Below, piece by piece: positions 1 to 8,123 of a stretch of DNA of 14,992 nucleotides. Position numbers and translations under genes: made by a program. Positions within the stretch are counted from its first letter, which is position 1; each line of letters opens with the position of its first letter. This DNA comes from an uncultured Bacillota bacterium (GTDB taxonomy: Bacteria > Bacillota > Clostridia > Peptostreptococcales > Anaerovoracaceae). The stretch covers positions 1-14,992 of the forward strand of contig CAUHLX010000024.1 in assembly GCA_959606705.1 (NCBI GenBank), given 5' to 3'. The notes below the pieces were generated by a model. That model was given only the letters and a program-made list of their open reading frames with translations, did not search any database and was not told the DNA's origin.

Positions 1-224
1 TCAATCAGCCGGAAAAAGTGATTCTGTCACTGTATGAACGGCTGGATGCGGCCCAAAAGCAGTACAATGATTCCCACGAACATAGTTTAAGCATCGCTTT
101 AGGCTGTGATCAATTTCAATTCTCACAAGACGACACGATTGCCAAGCTGCTTTCCCGCGTAGACGCCTTGATGTATGAGGATAAGCGAAAATGGAAGGAG
201 GAAAAGGGAAATGCGTTCTCTTAA
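1..224 (+). CDS. GGDEF-domain protein, C-terminal end only (partial, runs off the left edge)
   Basis: The reading frame is open from the left edge (first full codon at base 3) to TAA at 222-224, about 73 residues. It reads like the last third of a GGDEF domain: a strand resembling 'hSLSIALG', then an acidic loop, then LLSRVDALMYEDKRK, which matches the family's ending (ll..AD.aMY..Kr). Full GGDEF domains make cyclic di-GMP from two GTP. The GG(D/E)EF signature lies outside the window, so catalytic competence and any sensor domain cannot be judged. The usual AD before the final helix is VD here. The gene lies 93 bases upstream of the surface-protein gene on the same strand, so co-regulation is possible but not shown. 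The family call is fairly secure; activity is unknown. Confidence 0.78.
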   Translation, partial: NQPEKVILSLYERLDAAQKQYNDSHEHSLSIALGCDQFQFSQDDTIAKLLSRVDALMYEDKRKWKEEKGNAFS

Positions 225-247
225 AGACATCCCACCCGGCTTTTTCT

Positions 248-283
248 GACGGCAAATCCAAGAACTTGTCGTCTAATCTTTTT
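248..283 (+). terminator. weak Rho-independent terminator candidate after the GGDEF gene
   Basis: GACGGCAA (248-255) pairs with TTGTCGTC (266-273) over 8 bp including one G-U pair, with a 10-base loop. A run of five T follows at 279-283, five bases after the stem. The T run is displaced from the stem, so termination would be partial at best. It sits between the GGDEF stop and the surface-protein ribosome binding site. Confidence 0.35.
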
Positions 284-317
284 CCAATTCCAACGAAATC
301 CACGAGGAGGAATTCAA

Positions 318-3300
318 ATGTTTGAACGAATCGTGCACAAGGTGGTCAGCGTCGGCAGACAGTGCCGTTGGCGGATTCCTTTCGCCCTGCTCGTTCTGGT
401 GATCCTGTTCGGCGGTGCGGCCCTCATACGAAGACTCGTTCCGTTGGGTGCCCTGATAAGGGCCACCGCGGAGCGTGCTTTGATGACGATGGGCAGCACC
501 GCACGGCAGGTCAAGCCGGCGAAGCTTACCATCGGCCGCCCTGCCCCACGTCTGACGGCGGGAGCGCTGGCGGCCTGTATGCTGTTGACCTTGATCCCCG
601 CGGAGGTCCGGGCGGTGGATGAAACTCCCTCGCTATATGCCGGAGCTTCCTATTGGTCGGATGAAGGGGTGCGGGCAAGCTCCTTCGCAGCAGGCAGCGG
701 AGACGGGACCAGCGAAGCACAGGCCTATCTGATCTCCACGCCCAATGAGCTGGGCTATCTGGCCTATCTGTTAAAAAATGATCCCGACCATTATAAAAGC
801 AAATATTACAAGCTGACCGGTTCCATCAACCTCAGCGGTCATAACTGGAAACCCATGAGTACCGGTACTGCCTTTTTCGGCACCTTTGACGGCGGCAATT
901 TTACCATCACAAACATGACCGTCACAATCAACGGTGGAAATGAGGAAGATCGTTTCGGAGGTCTCTTCGGAAAGGTTTACGGAGGGACGATCCGAAACGT
1001 CACCGTGGGCACGGGCTCCACGGTGACCGCCAACTATACGGGTTCCACCACCGAGTCCAGTTATGGAGCGGCGGCAGGTTACGTCTACGGCTCCGGCACG
1101 GTAGAGAATTGTCATAGTCAAGCCCGTATCGCAGTGACGTTTACAAATGATTCATTGTATGTTTACGCAGGGGGGATCGTGGGCCGTCTGGACAGCGGCA
1201 CGATAAAAACCTGTTCCAACTCCGGCGAAATCAGCGGAACGTCCATTGTGGCCGGAGGGGTGGCCGGCCGCTGCGGCAACACGAGCGGAGGCAACATTCG
1301 AAACTGCTGGAATACGGGCAATCTCACAATCGACGGAACCGGTTCTTATGCCGGCGGGATCGTGGGTGACAACTGTGCTTCGAGCAGCACGATAAAGAAC
1401 TGCTATAACACCGGCCGAATCGAAGGAAAAAAGGATCGAAGCTTCTACGGCGGCGCGGCGGGCTCCAACAGCGGCGTGATCGAAAATTGTTACAACGCGG
1501 GAACCCTCACACTGCCGGACAGCTCTCAGATGTCCGCCGGCGGATTGATCGGCACGAATTACGGCTATGACGAAGGCCGCGTTTCAAACGGTTATTGGCG
1601 AAAGGACACCGGCGTAAATGAAGCGCTGAACGCGGTGGGAGATTCCTACGGTGTGCAGACCGACCTTCTCAGCTTTACCGACGGCGGGACCTTTTCCGGC
1701 GGCACAGTGATGATCGATTCCGTCACATACCCCCAGCTGCTGCCTGCCCTCAATGCCTGGGTGGATCATCAAAGCAGCGATTTCTGGTATTGGACCGGCC
1801 CTTCTGCCGCGCCCATACTGACCAAAGATCCCCCTCCGGCGACCTATGCCGTGACAGTCGAGGTCCGCAAAGACGGCGTGTCCTGGCCGGATCATGGAAA
1901 GAAGTTCAAGCTGGTAGGTACCGGTGCCACTGCCGGCACCACCGCAGCCAATCTCAATTCCGTAGAAAACGGTACCTATGACGTATACGAAGAGGACGCC
2001 GATACCGGCGAGAAAATCACCGTAACCGACGGCCCGAGCAGCGTCACCGTGGATTATTACACCGTGACCTTCTACGATGGCGATTCTTCTTTTATCACAG
2101 GCGATCAGCAGCCTCAGATCATACGGAAAGGCAGCCGGGCGTCGGCGCCTGCGGCTCCCGTCAAGAGCGGCTTCCTCTTCGACAAGTGGATGACGGCCAG
2201 CGGAAGCGGCGTTTCGTTTGAATTTGACACCGTTCCCATCGTGACGACCACCGCTGTTTACGCCGGCTGGATCAAGGACACCTCCTCTGAGGTGGAGATC
2301 ACATGGAAGGTTCGACCCGGCCCATATTATCGGAACGATTCGCTGATTTTTAACGCGGAGGTTACCAACAAAAAGACACATGCTCCGGTTACCGCGGGTC
2401 ATGTGCAGTTTTACAAGGGCAATCTTCCCTTGGGCGGCCAGGTGAGTTATCTCAGCGGCGGCTCCGGAATATCGGAGGGGTTTTCCCTCGCGGTCCTTTG
2501 CGACACTTCCGATGCGTTCCCCTCGCTTCCCGTGGGTACCCACGAGGTGAAGGCCGTTTACATTCCGACCGCCGGCTCGCAGGTTGAGAGTGCGTCTCAA
2601 ACGATCGTCGTATCGGACCGGATGAACGGCAATGCCTATCTCGGCGCAGTCACGGCCGAAACGACCTATAACGGCAGCACCGCCGGCGCCTGTGCCGTCC
2701 AATTTACCATTAACAACAGCGGTACGAGTACGATCACGGGAATCGGTGCGGATCAGCTGACCATCACCGGGACAAAGGACGGGCAGCCCTTCGACGAGTT
2801 TACGGTAACCCATAATCCGGAGAATACCATCGCCTATGTCTACGTGAACAAACCCGGAACATATACCTTTAAAGCAAACCTGGATAACGGTACCTATGCG
2901 GGAGAAGAGGAAGCCACCACCACCATGCGGAAAGCAAAGCTGGTGATCGCACCCAAAGATCTGCTCCTTCCGAAAAACGGAATTCCCACGTTCTCCTATA
3001 CGGCAAACGGTCTGAAGGGAGAAGACCGGATTACCGGCGTAACCTATTCCACTACGGCAAACGGCCATTACGGAACCGTCGGCACTTATACGATTTCCAT
3101 CAGCGCCGTCACCCTGGATCATGGGGACTGTTATTCATTAGAGACGCGGACCGCTCAGCTGACCATTGAGGAAACCTATCAGGTCCGTATCGATGTCAAA
3201 AAGGACGGCGCCGCGTGGAATGATCACGGCAGGACCTTTGCCCTGCAAAAGGATGGGGAGACCCCCGTCAGTCCGGCCGCCGTGACCGCCGGCACTTATA

Positions 3301-4553
3301 AAGTGCTGGATGGCGGGGTGGATACCGGAAGGACCGTCACGATAGAGAACCGCGATATCTCTGTCACATTGGATTACTACACGGTTTCGTTTTCGATCGT
3401 TGACGCCGGCCAAGCCTCCGGCAGCGGGATTTCCGCCGCCTATGACGGCACGGCGATCAGCAGCGGCGGTATCCGGCTCGGCGGCCGGACCCTGCGAATT
3501 ACCGCCGCCGGCCGGGGGGCGGATCGATATTCCTACGATTGGCGAGGTGAGGGTACGAGCGGCGCGGCGACGAATGTACTGACCCTTGATCGGTTGGACG
3601 CCAAGGTCGACGTGGTTTGCACGGTGACCGGCAGCAATGGTTCCGGCGGCTCCGGCCATTCCGGCTCCCATACGACGGTTTCCACCTCGGCCAATCCGGA
3701 CGGGTCCCGGACCACGACGGTAACCAATGAGACCACCGGCACCGTCACCGAAACCACCGAGAATTCCAACGGGATTAAAATCGTGGTGCAAACGCAGAAG
3801 GACGGCGAAAAAAGCATTGAAGTCGCCTTTCCCAACGGCACGGCAGCCCCCCTGGTTGCCGCTTTCCCTGTGGAGGAAGGTACCGTCGCCCTGCTGCTTT
3901 CCGATGGCGGGGAAAAAGTGATCCCCTACTCTCTGGTGGAAAACGGGCTTATTTATGTCCGGCTCAATGGTAACTCTCCGCTGCGGATCGATCTTCGACA
4001 GGACTTTTTTGACGATCTGTCCGGACACTGGGCGGAAGAATCCGCCGATTTTATGGGCGCACGTGAGCTGTTCATGGGAACTGCTTCCCGCACGTTTTCA
4101 CCGGAAAAGCCTATGACCCGCGCCATGCTGACCACCGTGCTTTACCGGCTGGACGGCGCTCCTGAAACGGGACCGGCGCCCTTCCCGGATGTGGCGGACG
4201 ACAAGTGGTACACCAGCGGCATTGCCTGGGCCGCGGATCAGAACATCGTTTTCGGTTTGGAAGACAATCGATTCCACCCGGACCGCGCCATTTCCCGTCA
4301 GGAGCTGATGATGATGCTTCTAAACTATACCAGAAGCGCCGGAATCGACATTTCCACGGAAGAAGGGCCGGCGCTGTCCTCTTATCCGGACAGCAGCGAC
4401 GCCGACGAGTGGGCGGTCCCCGCCCTGCAATGGGCTTGCGGCGCCGGAATCCTCCGAGGCGATGAGAATGGTGCCCTGAACCCCACCGGGTTGGTCACTC
4501 GCGGAGAAGCCGCCGCCATCATTCGGCAGTTGATCACCTGTGTACTGAAATAA
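318..4553 (+). CDS. large modular surface protein: GLUG repeats, InlB-type, Ig-like and MBG-like domains, three SLH domains
   Basis: This is a predicted exported 1411-residue protein held on the cell wall by SLH domains, probably an adhesin or scaffold; no catalytic domain is seen. In order: a hydrophobic helix (about 20-38); a second hydrophobic segment (81-93) ending in a signal-peptidase-like EVRA|V site near 99; about seven GLUG-type repeats (214-425; G-G-hydrophobic-hydrophobic-G ... I-N-C-Y-N-T-G); a module at 510-585; an InlB B-repeat-like segment (583-651, GFLFDKW and AVYAGW); an Ig-like domain of Big_3 type (660-765); an unassigned beta-rich stretch (774-870); an MBG-like domain (873-951); a second copy of the 510-585 module (954-1025); a Gly/Ser/Thr-rich linker (1104-1150); and SLH domains at 1231-1283, 1289-1341 and 1355-1408. 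The SLH anchor motifs read TRAM, SRQE and TRGE. The start is set by AGGAGG at 305-310, seven bases before ATG. An in-frame ATG at 483 with GGAG nine bases upstream is a possible alternative giving a more ordinary signal peptide. Binding partner unknown. Confidence 0.88.
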   Translation: MFERIVHKVVSVGRQCRWRIPFALLVLVILFGGAALIRRLVPLGALIRATAERALMTMGSTARQVKPAKLTIGRPAPRLTAGALAACMLLTLIPAEVRAVDETPSLYAGASYWSDEGVRASSFAAGSGDGTSEAQAYLISTPNELGYLAYLLKNDPDHYKSKYYKLTGSINLSGHNWKPMSTGTAFFGTFDGGNFTITNMTVTINGGNEEDRFGGLFGKVYGGTIRNVTVGTGSTVTANYTGSTTESSYGAAAGYVYGSGTVENCHSQARIAVTFTNDSLYVYAGGIVGRLDSGTIKTCSNSGEISGTSIVAGGVAGRCGNTSGGNIRNCWNTGNLTIDGTGSYAGGIVGDNCASSSTIKNCYNTGRIEGKKDRSFYGGAAGSNSGVIENCYNAGTLTLPDSSQMSAGGLIGTNYGYDEGRVSNGYWRKDTGVNEALNAVGDSYGVQTDLLSFTDGGTFSGGTVMIDSVTYPQLLPALNAWVDHQSSDFWYWTGPSAAPILTKDPPPATYAVTVEVRKDGVSWPDHGKKFKLVGTGATAGTTAANLNSVENGTYDVYEEDADTGEKITVTDGPSSVTVDYYTVTFYDGDSSFITGDQQPQIIRKGSRASAPAAPVKSGFLFDKWMTASGSGVSFEFDTVPIVTTTAVYAGWIKDTSSEVEITWKVRPGPYYRNDSLIFNAEVTNKKTHAPVTAGHVQFYKGNLPLGGQVSYLSGGSGISEGFSLAVLCDTSDAFPSLPVGTHEVKAVYIPTAGSQVESASQTIVVSDRMNGNAYLGAVTAETTYNGSTAGACAVQFTINNSGTSTITGIGADQLTITGTKDGQPFDEFTVTHNPENTIAYVYVNKPGTYTFKANLDNGTYAGEEEATTTMRKAKLVIAPKDLLLPKNGIPTFSYTANGLKGEDRITGVTYSTTANGHYGTVGTYTISISAVTLDHGDCYSLETRTAQLTIEETYQVRIDVKKDGAAWNDHGRTFALQKDGETPVSPAAVTAGTYKVLDGGVDTGRTVTIENRDISVTLDYYTVSFSIVDAGQASGSGISAAYDGTAISSGGIRLGGRTLRITAAGRGADRYSYDWRGEGTSGAATNVLTLDRLDAKVDVVCTVTGSNGSGGSGHSGSHTTVSTSANPDGSRTTTVTNETTGTVTETTENSNGIKIVVQTQKDGEKSIEVAFPNGTAAPLVAAFPVEEGTVALLLSDGGEKVIPYSLVENGLIYVRLNGNSPLRIDLRQDFFDDLSGHWAEESADFMGARELFMGTASRTFSPEKPMTRAMLTTVLYRLDGAPETGPAPFPDVADDKWYTSGIAWAADQNIVFGLEDNRFHPDRAISRQELMMMLLNYTRSAGIDISTEEGPALSSYPDSSDADEWAVPALQWACGAGILRGDENGALNPTGLVTRGEAAAIIRQLITCVLK

Positions 4554-4562
4554 GTTCAAACG

Positions 4563-4612
4563 AAAAAAGAGGAGCTGTTCTCCATCATTGAGATGGAAAA
4601 CAGCTCCTTTTT
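4563..4612 (+). terminator. strong bidirectional Rho-independent terminator
   Basis: GGAGCTGTT (4571-4579) pairs with AACAGCTCC (4599-4607). After one C/A mismatch the stem continues as TCCATC (4581-4586) with GATGGA (4592-4597), closing a 5-base loop. TTTTT (4608-4612) follows on the plus strand. A6 (4563-4568) precedes the stem and gives a U tract for minus-strand transcripts. It therefore ends the surface-protein mRNA and could also have ended the convergent minus-strand gene whose relic lies to the right. Confidence 0.9.
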
Positions 4613-4627
4613 AAACGCTTTAAATAG

Positions 4628-4688
4628 CGAGGATGAAAATCTGTGGGTGAGAACATTTTCCAAACGCCTGTTTTATTCTTCATCCTCG
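4628..4688. repeat. 10-bp perfect inverted repeat at the end of the peptidase relic
   Basis: CGAGGATGAA (4628-4637) and TTCATCCTCG (4679-4688) are exact reverse complements with 41 bases between. The right arm overlaps the last codons of a minus-strand frame that ends DYEDEE and TAA (4673-4675). No T tract directly follows, so it is not an ordinary terminator. A repeat of this length can occur by chance in 15 kb, so no function is claimed. Confidence 0.5.
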
Positions 4689-5413
4689 TAATCCAACTCA
4701 GGGCCTGATCCGCCGGAAGATTGGTATCTGCTTGCCAGTAGATCGCCCCGGCGATTATAGTCTTGTCCGAAAACGAGCTTTCGCCCAGCCGAGCCACCGC
4801 CGCCTTCAAAAATTCCTGCTGCGTTTTGATTCGGCCCAGATCTCCGGACGGATATCCGGGCGATTCTCCGTCGCCTTTGCGGAACCGCAGGAGCATTTCA
4901 GCCTGGCTCCCGTTCAACAGCTATTCCCCTGGGTTCCGCGGCCAGCTCCAGAAGTGTTTCGACATATTCGCCTATCTTCTTTTCCCCGAGATTGGTCACC
5001 GCCCGATCAGCTTCACAAGAGGGTCAAACCGTTTGATGTGATAAAACTCATGATACGGAACGTTTTTCAAATGGGACCGTTTCTCATCCTCGCGGATCAA
5101 CGCCGCCGGCAATATGACCTTTCTGCGGATCACTCCGAATACGAAAGGTTCGGTGACCTGTTCCGATTCAATACCTTTAGAAATAGAATTGTCATTTCAC
5201 TTGCCCGTCCCCTTTCCGTACCTATCGATGATTCGCTTCAATTCCTCGGCTTCCTGCTCCGAGATCCGCTCCTTTTTTAAACTCAAGTCCTTTTCGGACA
5301 AACCCGTCATAAAGCCCGTCCACGCCGAATACAATGATAGAAATCAACGCCCGTCCAAAGATGAGGAATGTGAAAAAACCAACGATAAGGAGTGAACAAA
5401 ATGTTTGATCCAA
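4673..5413 (-). pseudogene. decayed M56-family (BlaR1/MecR1-type) membrane metallopeptidase
   Basis: No intact frame spans this stretch, but minus-strand pieces in order match an M56 peptidase. From 5413 to about 5279 there is a hydrophobic helix (LLIVGFFTFLIFGRAL). Moving one base in frame at the T6 run (5273-5278 on the plus strand) gives KKERISEQEAEELKRIIDRYG, an in-frame TGA (5197-5199), then PFVFGVIRRKVILP (from 5148) and the zinc motif HEFYH (5052-5038) followed by IKRFDPLVKL. At about 5000-5010 the frame jumps straight to DRAVTNLGEKKIGEYVETLLELA. The roughly 30-40 residues with a membrane helix and the acidic CDE region expected between these parts in BlaR1 relatives are missing. Beyond about 4900 all frames are ambiguous. 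Intact relatives sense cell-wall antibiotics and cleave a BlaI-type repressor. No BlaI or beta-lactamase gene is visible here. The 5' end is lost at the Ca-ATPase gene. The M56 assignment is strong; the exact ends are not. Confidence 0.8.
5387..5392 (+). promoter_or_regulatory. ribosome binding site deciding the Ca-ATPase start
   Basis: AAGGAG lies eight bases before ATG at 5401. An in-frame GTG at 5392 overlaps this site and so is not the start. No good promoter is seen just upstream; TACAAT at 5330-5335 is the best -10 candidate but lacks a matching -35. Confidence 0.85.
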
Positions 5414-8109
5414 CCGCTCGTTTCCACGGAAAACGACTGCGTGGCCTGACCCCCGACGAGGTGGAACAGTCCCGTAAAACCTTCGGAGAAAATTCTCTGA
5501 CTCAAAAGAAGCAGAACAGTTTTCTTTCCCAGTATTTAGCCAGCTTCGGGGACCCTATCATCAAAATTCTGCTGGCCGCGCTGGCTCTGAATGTGATCTT
5601 TCTGTTCCGTGACGCCAACTGGCTGGAAGCCGGCGGCATCGCCATCGCCGTATTTCTGGCAACCTTTGTTTCCACCCTGTCCGAATACGGCAGCGAATCC
5701 GCCTTTCAGAAACTGATGGAGGAAGCGGACTGTATTCAGTGCCGCTGTCTCAGAGACGGTGAAGCGGTTTCCCTTCCGCTCACCGAGGTGGTAGCGGGAG
5801 ATCTGATTCTGCTGCAGGCGGGTGAAAAAATCCCGGCGGACGGCGTCATTCTCACCGGCGAATTGAAGGTGGACCAGTCCGCTCTCAACGGTGAAAGCAA
5901 GGAAATTACCAAAGTTCCGGACCCCAAAGGCTTTCAGCCCCTCGATCCTCAAGACTGGGATCTGATTTCCAAAAATCAGCTGTTCCGGGGCAGCGTGGTT
6001 GACGCCGGCGAAGGAGTGATGGGGGTCCTGTCCGTGGGGGATTCCACCTTCTACGGACACATGGCCAGAGAGATGCAGAGCGAAACTCGGGAAAGTCCCT
6101 TGAAGATCAAGCTGTCGGCGCTGGCCGGCACTCTGAGCAAGCTGGGCTATTTCGCCGCCGCCCTCATCGCTTGTTCGGACCTCTTTAAAGCAATCGTCCT
6201 GGACAACGATATGCAGTGGCATCTGATTGCCGCGGAGCTGCCAAACGTCTACGCCATGACCGAGCACGTGCTCCACGCTTTGACACTGGCCATTACCATC
6301 GTGGTGGTGGCGGTCCCCGAGGGCCTGCCCATGATGATCACCGTGGTGCTGTCCGCCAACATGCTGCGGATGCTGTCCGACAACGTCATGGTCCGCAAGC
6401 TGGTGGGAATCGAAACCTCCGGCAGCCTGAATATCCTTTTTACGGACAAGACCGGCACTCTGACCCAGGGCAAACTGATGGTCAGCAGCTTTACCACCGG
6501 TGAGGGAAAAATATACGATCGAGCGGAAGAGCTGAGAAAATGCGCTCCCCTTTATCAGATGGCGGTCCTCTCCGGCGCGTACAACTCCGGCTGTGTGGTA
6601 TCCGACGGAAAAGCGCTGGGCGGGAACGCCACGGACCGGGCCCTCATGAATTTCGTTCTTCCCTTTTACGGAGAAGAAACCGGTTATGAAAAGATAGACG
6701 CGATTCCCTTTGACAGCGCCCGAAAATTTTCCGCCGCCCAGCTTTCCGGCGGAGACCGCTCCTTCACGCTGATCAAAGGGGCCCCGGAAAAGCTTCTCCC
6801 CGCCTGCCGCAGATACTACGATGAAAAAGGACAGATTCGTCCCATTCCCGATTGGGAGTTTTTGCAAAACAAATGGAAGAAGATGACCGGGGAAGCCATC
6901 CGGGTTCTGGTCCTGGCCATGTGGGAAAAACCCTTGTCGGCGGCCGCCTCCGCCGACGGTGAATTTCCTTTTTCCGATCTGATTCTCATCGGACTGGTGG
7001 GAATTCGGGACGAGCTGAGGCCGGAAGCTCCGGCGGCAATCCGCCAGGTGGAAGGCGCGGGCGTTCAGGTGGTGATGATCACGGGCGACAACAAAGAAAC
7101 CGCCTGCGCCATCGCCGGAAATGCCGGCCTTTTAAAAGGGGACGGCCCTGCTTCGGTACTCACCAGCGCCGAGCTCAACGAGCTCTCGGACAGGGAAGTA
7201 AAACAGCTGCTCCCTTCTCTACGAGTGGTGGCTCGAGCGCTTCCCACCGACAAGAGCCGTCTGGTGAGGCTGTCTCAGGAATTAGGTTATGTGGCGGGAA
7301 TGACCGGAGATGGGATCAATGACGCGCCGGCTTTGAAAATGGCCGACGTGGGCTTTGCCATGGGAGACGGAACCGAAGTGGCCAAGGAAGCCGGAGACAT
7401 CGTTATCCTGGATAACAATATCGCTTCCATCTCCAAAGCCATCCTCTACGGACGCACCATTTTCAAGAGCATTCGGAAGTTCATCGTGTTTCAGCTCACC
7501 ATGAATCTGTGTGCCGTAGGTGTGTCGCTGATCTGTCCGTTTTTGGGAATGGAAACGCCCATCACGGTCATTCAGATGCTCTGGGTCAACATCATCATGG
7601 ACACGCTGGCGGGACTGGCCTTCGCCGGAGAGCCCCCCCTGCCCGAGTATATGAAAGAAGCGCCGAAGCGCCGGGATGAGCCCGTGCTGTCGAAGGCCAT
7701 GGTTTTTCAGATCCTCTGCATGGGGCTCTACACCATCGCGCTGTGCATTTTCTTTCTGAAGGCGCCCTGGATCAAGCACTTTTTCCACTTCCGGTACAGC
7801 ACCATGTGCTTTATGACCGCGTTCTTCGGATTGTTCATCTTCTCGGGAATCGCCAACAGCTTCAACGCCCGTACCCACCGGCTGAACTTGACCGCCCACT
7901 TGAAGAAAAATCCCGGCTTCATCGGGATCATGTCCTTGGTCACGGCGGTGCAGCTCTTCCTGATCTATCATGGGGGAGCGCTGTTCCGGACCAACGGGCT
8001 CACACCGAAGGAATTGATTTTCACCCTCCTTCTCTCCGCCACCGTCATTCCCGCGGACCTGCTGCGGAAGCTGTTCCTCCGAGCCATCGGAAAAAAAGGC
8101 GCGCTGTAA
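5401..8109 (+). CDS. PMCA-type (P2B) calcium-transporting P-type ATPase
   Basis: This 902-residue membrane pump couples ATP hydrolysis to cation export, most likely Ca2+. The cation-ATPase N-terminal region is at 10-60. The actuator domain (110-240) reads LNGESKE where P-type ATPases carry TGES. TM4 has PEGLPM (306-311), the phosphorylation site is DKTGTLT with Asp349, the nucleotide domain has KGAPE (459-463), the hinge has TGDN (561-564), and GDGINDAPAL starts at 636. Ten membrane segments are expected, with the last six after 690. TM6 reads WVNIIMDTLAGLAF, giving Asn730 and Asp734, and with Glu307 of TM4 these form Ca site II. TM5 has FQLTMN with Asn702 where SERCA pumps carry a site I acid, which is the PMCA pattern of one Ca2+ per cycle. 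The protein ends soon after TM10, so there is no calmodulin-type C-terminal tail. A transcriptional regulator follows 85 bases downstream with its own promoter. Family is certain; the ion is inferred. Confidence 0.93.
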   Translation: MFDPTARFHGKRLRGLTPDEVEQSRKTFGENSLTQKKQNSFLSQYLASFGDPIIKILLAALALNVIFLFRDANWLEAGGIAIAVFLATFVSTLSEYGSESAFQKLMEEADCIQCRCLRDGEAVSLPLTEVVAGDLILLQAGEKIPADGVILTGELKVDQSALNGESKEITKVPDPKGFQPLDPQDWDLISKNQLFRGSVVDAGEGVMGVLSVGDSTFYGHMAREMQSETRESPLKIKLSALAGTLSKLGYFAAALIACSDLFKAIVLDNDMQWHLIAAELPNVYAMTEHVLHALTLAITIVVVAVPEGLPMMITVVLSANMLRMLSDNVMVRKLVGIETSGSLNILFTDKTGTLTQGKLMVSSFTTGEGKIYDRAEELRKCAPLYQMAVLSGAYNSGCVVSDGKALGGNATDRALMNFVLPFYGEETGYEKIDAIPFDSARKFSAAQLSGGDRSFTLIKGAPEKLLPACRRYYDEKGQIRPIPDWEFLQNKWKKMTGEAIRVLVLAMWEKPLSAAASADGEFPFSDLILIGLVGIRDELRPEAPAAIRQVEGAGVQVVMITGDNKETACAIAGNAGLLKGDGPASVLTSAELNELSDREVKQLLPSLRVVARALPTDKSRLVRLSQELGYVAGMTGDGINDAPALKMADVGFAMGDGTEVAKEAGDIVILDNNIASISKAILYGRTIFKSIRKFIVFQLTMNLCAVGVSLICPFLGMETPITVIQMLWVNIIMDTLAGLAFAGEPPLPEYMKEAPKRRDEPVLSKAMVFQILCMGLYTIALCIFFLKAPWIKHFFHFRYSTMCFMTAFFGLFIFSGIANSFNARTHRLNLTAHLKKNPGFIGIMSLVTAVQLFLIYHGGALFRTNGLTPKELIFTLLLSATVIPADLLRKLFLRAIGKKGAL

Positions 8110-8123
8110 CGGGTTCCTACGGA

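Noticed and set aside
1160..1640. GLUG repeats in the surface gene, considered as a DNA-level tandem repeat or CRISPR-like array
   Set aside because: The repetition is at protein level only; unit lengths vary and the nucleotide sequences are diverged.
1584..3122. Minus-strand open frame of 512 residues inside the surface-protein gene
   Set aside because: It is antisense to well-defined domains of the plus-strand gene, with low-complexity composition typical of a reverse-strand shadow.
5197..5199. In-frame TGA of the peptidase relic as a possible recoded (selenocysteine) codon
   Set aside because: There is no visible downstream recoding hairpin, the position is in a non-catalytic linker, and other inactivating lesions are present.
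4732..5280. Long plus-strand open frame of 182 residues between the surface protein and the Ca-ATPase
   Set aside because: It has no convincing ribosome binding site or recognisable domain, and it runs antisense to clear M56 peptidase motifs on the minus strand. It is best explained as a chance frame.
5330..5335. TACAAT as a -10 box for the Ca-ATPase
   Set aside because: No acceptable -35 or extended -10 accompanies it, so I do not list it as a promoter.
5536..6867. Minus-strand open frame of 443 residues inside the Ca-ATPase gene
   Set aside because: It is antisense to the catalytic core of a clearly real P-type ATPase, and its His- and Gly-rich composition indicates a shadow frame.
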